A stretch of 64,000 bases of DNA, taken from NCBI GenBank assembly GCA_047975325.1, contig JBKEDF010000089.1, forward strand, positions 20,972-84,971. The letters are read 5' to 3'. This document shows, piece after piece, positions 62,418 to 64,000 of this stretch (positions are counted from its first letter, which is position 1; each line of letters starts with the position of its first letter). This stretch comes from JBKEDF01 sp047975325 (GTDB lineage Bacteria > Pseudomonadota > Alphaproteobacteria > Rhodobacterales > Rhodobacteraceae). Below the pieces are notes generated by a model, which made no database searches, was not told the DNA's origin, and saw only the letters and a list, made by a program, of their open reading frames with translations. Made by a program: the position numbers and the translations under genes.

Positions 62418-62452
62418 CTGGCGTGCAGACCTTCAGCAAGCCTGCCCTGCGG

Positions 62453-63133
62453 TCAATGAAACCCATAATCCCGTGCAATCATGGCAACATGGGTCCGGTT
62501 TTTCGCCTGTAACTTGCGGATCAGCGTGCTGACATACAACTTCACCGTAACCTCCTGCAGGGAAAGGTCCCTGCCTATTTCCTTGTTCGACTTGCCTTCG
62601 CACAGCCCGCGCAAAACCGACGTTTCCCGCGACGACAAGGAAGCAAGCGGCGCCATCGGTGCCGCCTCTGATGTCAATAATTCAGCCGGCACGAAAACCT
62701 TGCCCTGCACCATCAGCCGCACAGCCGCCGCCATCCATTCCGCCGACATCCGTTTGGAAACGAAACCGATTGCGCCACGATCAAGGGCCGCACAAGCCAA
62801 TTCACGCCGGTTATTGCCCGCCATCAGTGCCACATACGCGCCGTTCGAGCTCTCCAGCGCCGTGGAAAGCCCCGTCAATCCCTGCATGGTCGGCATATCA
62901 TGATCAAGCAATGCAAGATCGAACCGTTCCGTTGCCAGGTGGTCCACTGCCTCATCAAGCGTGGCGGCAGTGGCAACCCTGGACACCCCATCAACCAGCA
63001 GGAAGGCTGCGATCGTGTCACGTACAAGATCCTGGGCATCGGCCACGAGGATCGTCGATCCCGACCGGCCCCCGCCGGCACGGTCTGCCAAATCTGTGAA
63101 TGTCCTGAACATAGCGGATATTGATCTTCTCAT
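62453..63133 (-). CDS. LuxR/NarL-type response regulator
   Basis: A 226-aa regulator. The receiver domain has STILVADAQDLVRDT (only one of the usual acidic pair), the phosphoacceptor Asp in LALLDHDMPTMQG and Lys in GFVSKRM, but the usual Thr/Ser between them is replaced (YVALMAGN). The C-terminal GerE/LuxR HTH is LSSRETSVLRGLCEGKSNKEIGRDLSLQEVTVKLYVSTLIRKL (in parts). No sensor kinase is adjacent. The ATG at 63133 is preferred over 63112; the frame extends further to 63241 without support. Confidence 0.88.
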   Translation of the reverse strand: MRRSISAMFRTFTDLADRAGGGRSGSTILVADAQDLVRDTIAAFLLVDGVSRVATAATLDEAVDHLATERFDLALLDHDMPTMQGLTGLSTALESSNGAYVALMAGNNRRELACAALDRGAIGFVSKRMSAEWMAAAVRLMVQGKVFVPAELLTSEAAPMAPLASLSSRETSVLRGLCEGKSNKEIGRDLSLQEVTVKLYVSTLIRKLQAKNRTHVAMIARDYGFH

Positions 63134-63426
63134 CTCACGTTCACAGGAGGTGCGAATCGCGCCGCCGCCGCTTCTACCGAAACGGGGCAGGATGCACCCA
63201 TACACTTCCGATACCACAGGTGAAAAATAGCCAAACGCCACTACTTTTACGCGAAAGTCATGACACGGTATTCATGGCGTCAGACTGAAATTTCGGACCA
63301 TAGCCAAACGAAGGGCTGATCCCGATCATCTGAATATCAGGGGAAACGCAGTAACATTGCAAAAACATATACCAACAGGCGCGCGCCCGGCCGAAGCCGG
63401 ATGCGCAAAATGCATCAGGCGGTAAA

Positions 63427-63909
63427 TCAGCCTTTGACGGAAACCGTTTCGGCACTGCTGTCGAGCGTCTTGCCCGATGCAGCGTCAGTTCGGGCGATCT
63501 CAATGCGCCGTGGTTTCAGTGCTTCGGGCGTTTCCCGCATGAGGTCAATATGCAACATGCCATGTTCATGGGCGGCACCGCTGACGCGGACATGATCCGC
63601 CAGGGCAAAGCGGCGTTCAAACGCCCGGGTGGCGATGCCACGATGCAGGTAACGGCGCTGGGTATCCTCATCAGCCTTCCGAGCCGCGACAAACAATGTG
63701 CCATCGCGAACCTCGACCGTCAGTTCCTCGGGGGCAAATCCGGCAACGGCAACCGAAATCCGATATCTGTCATCATCAGTCTTTTCGATGTTATAGGGCG
63801 GGTAGGTCTGCTGGGAGACATCCGTCGAAAGGGCCCTGTCCATCAGATCGGCGATACGATCAAAACCAACGGTTGCCCGATAGAGCGGGGCAAGATCAAA
63901 ATTACGCAT
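63427..63909 (-). CDS. Hsp20 family small heat-shock protein
   Basis: A 160-aa IbpA-type chaperone. MRNFDLAPLYRATVGFDRIADLMDRA is the class A N-terminus, and the alpha-crystallin core runs through YRISVAVAGFAPEELTVEVRDGTLFVAARK to AFERRFALADHVRVSGAAHEHGMLHIDL (in parts), ending in an IEIA tail. Holds unfolding proteins. GGAGGATGAT before the ATG. I saw no sigma-32 or ROSE element in the 91 bp left to the window end. The 293-bp gap towards the response regulator shows no gene. Confidence 0.93.
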   Translation of the reverse strand: MRNFDLAPLYRATVGFDRIADLMDRALSTDVSQQTYPPYNIEKTDDDRYRISVAVAGFAPEELTVEVRDGTLFVAARKADEDTQRRYLHRGIATRAFERRFALADHVRVSGAAHEHGMLHIDLMRETPEALKPRRIEIARTDAASGKTLDSSAETVSVKG

Positions 63910-64000
63910 ATCATCCTCCGTAAAGCGATGCGTCTGGTGCCCTCCTGAACGGACGGGCGAGTTGAAAACCGGACCCTCCATGGCATCCGGTAACGCCGAT

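Noticed and set aside
1..64000. Scan for rRNA, tRNA, CRISPR repeats, transposases and prophage genes
   Set aside because: None was recognised on either strand by eye; a profile search would be needed to exclude very divergent cases.

Overview
This window is a chromosomal segment of an alphaproteobacterium, most likely order Rhodobacterales (Rhodobacteraceae/Paracoccaceae). The evidence is the high GC content, the block rpoZ-rel-DUF2062-pdxJ-acpS-lepB-rnc-era-DUF1491-recO, a pyruvate dehydrogenase whose E1-beta carries its own N-terminal lipoyl domain, a short RXKD-type bifunctional Rel, and several small conserved proteins (DUF3429, DUF1491, a DUF6478-like pair) that I associate with this order. 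The genus cannot be fixed from the sequence alone. Coding density is very high, and I see no rRNA, tRNA, CRISPR array, prophage or insertion sequence.

Layout. 1-7.4 kb: a partial Tat/lipoprotein lytic transglycosylase, then cysS-cimA-(squalene synthase-like protein), a TPM-domain protein, ispH with a DUF3429 gene, and a GNAT. 7.5-18.2 kb: smc, a small conserved protein, cobD, an MltB-type transglycosylase, map, a MoCF-domain/GNAT/OmpA run and a LysR regulator. 18.2-24.7 kb: an EF-hand mini-protein, fadH, a pair of uncharacterised genes, a lipoprotein and ilvD. 24.7-34.5 kb: a DUF1624 membrane acyltransferase and the rpoZ-to-recO housekeeping block, interrupted by one opposite-strand membrane gene (Pr6Pr family). 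34.6-39.2 kb: folK, a NYN-domain nuclease, a YqaA protein, a DMT exporter, and mnmD divergent from a FAD oxidase. 39.2-44.5 kb: dapA, slt, and def/def-like/fmt. 44.5-51 kb: an Omp25-like porin, the ABC-F protein uup, and pdhA-pdhB-pdhC. 51-53.7 kb: ychF, a PagL-like lipid A deacylase and trpA. 53.7-59.7 kb: pstSCAB-phoU-phoB transcribed leftward behind an 11-bp-phased Pho box. 59.8-64 kb: a 2-hydroxyacid dehydrogenase, an SH3 protein, a CDF metal exporter, a LuxR-type response regulator and an Hsp20.

How the genes work together. The window is mainly core metabolism and information processing: branched-chain amino acids (cimA, ilvD), lysine and peptidoglycan precursors (dapA), tryptophan (trpA), isoprenoids (ispH), B6, folate and B12 cofactors (pdxJ, folK, cobD), protein N-terminus processing (def, fmt, map, lepB), stringent response and transcription (rel, rpoZ), chromosome structure and repair (smc, recO), phosphate acquisition (pst/pho) and acetyl-CoA supply (pdhABC).

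I did not find a clearly novel multi-gene system. The most unusual signals are a deformylase paralogue lacking its metal-binding Cys and catalytic Glu next to an intact def; a split MnmC arrangement (mnmD and a DAO oxidase back to back); a 69-bp extremely AT-rich segment between 8-bp direct repeats inside the pdxJ-acpS gap; and a perfect-arm palindrome upstream of pdhA.
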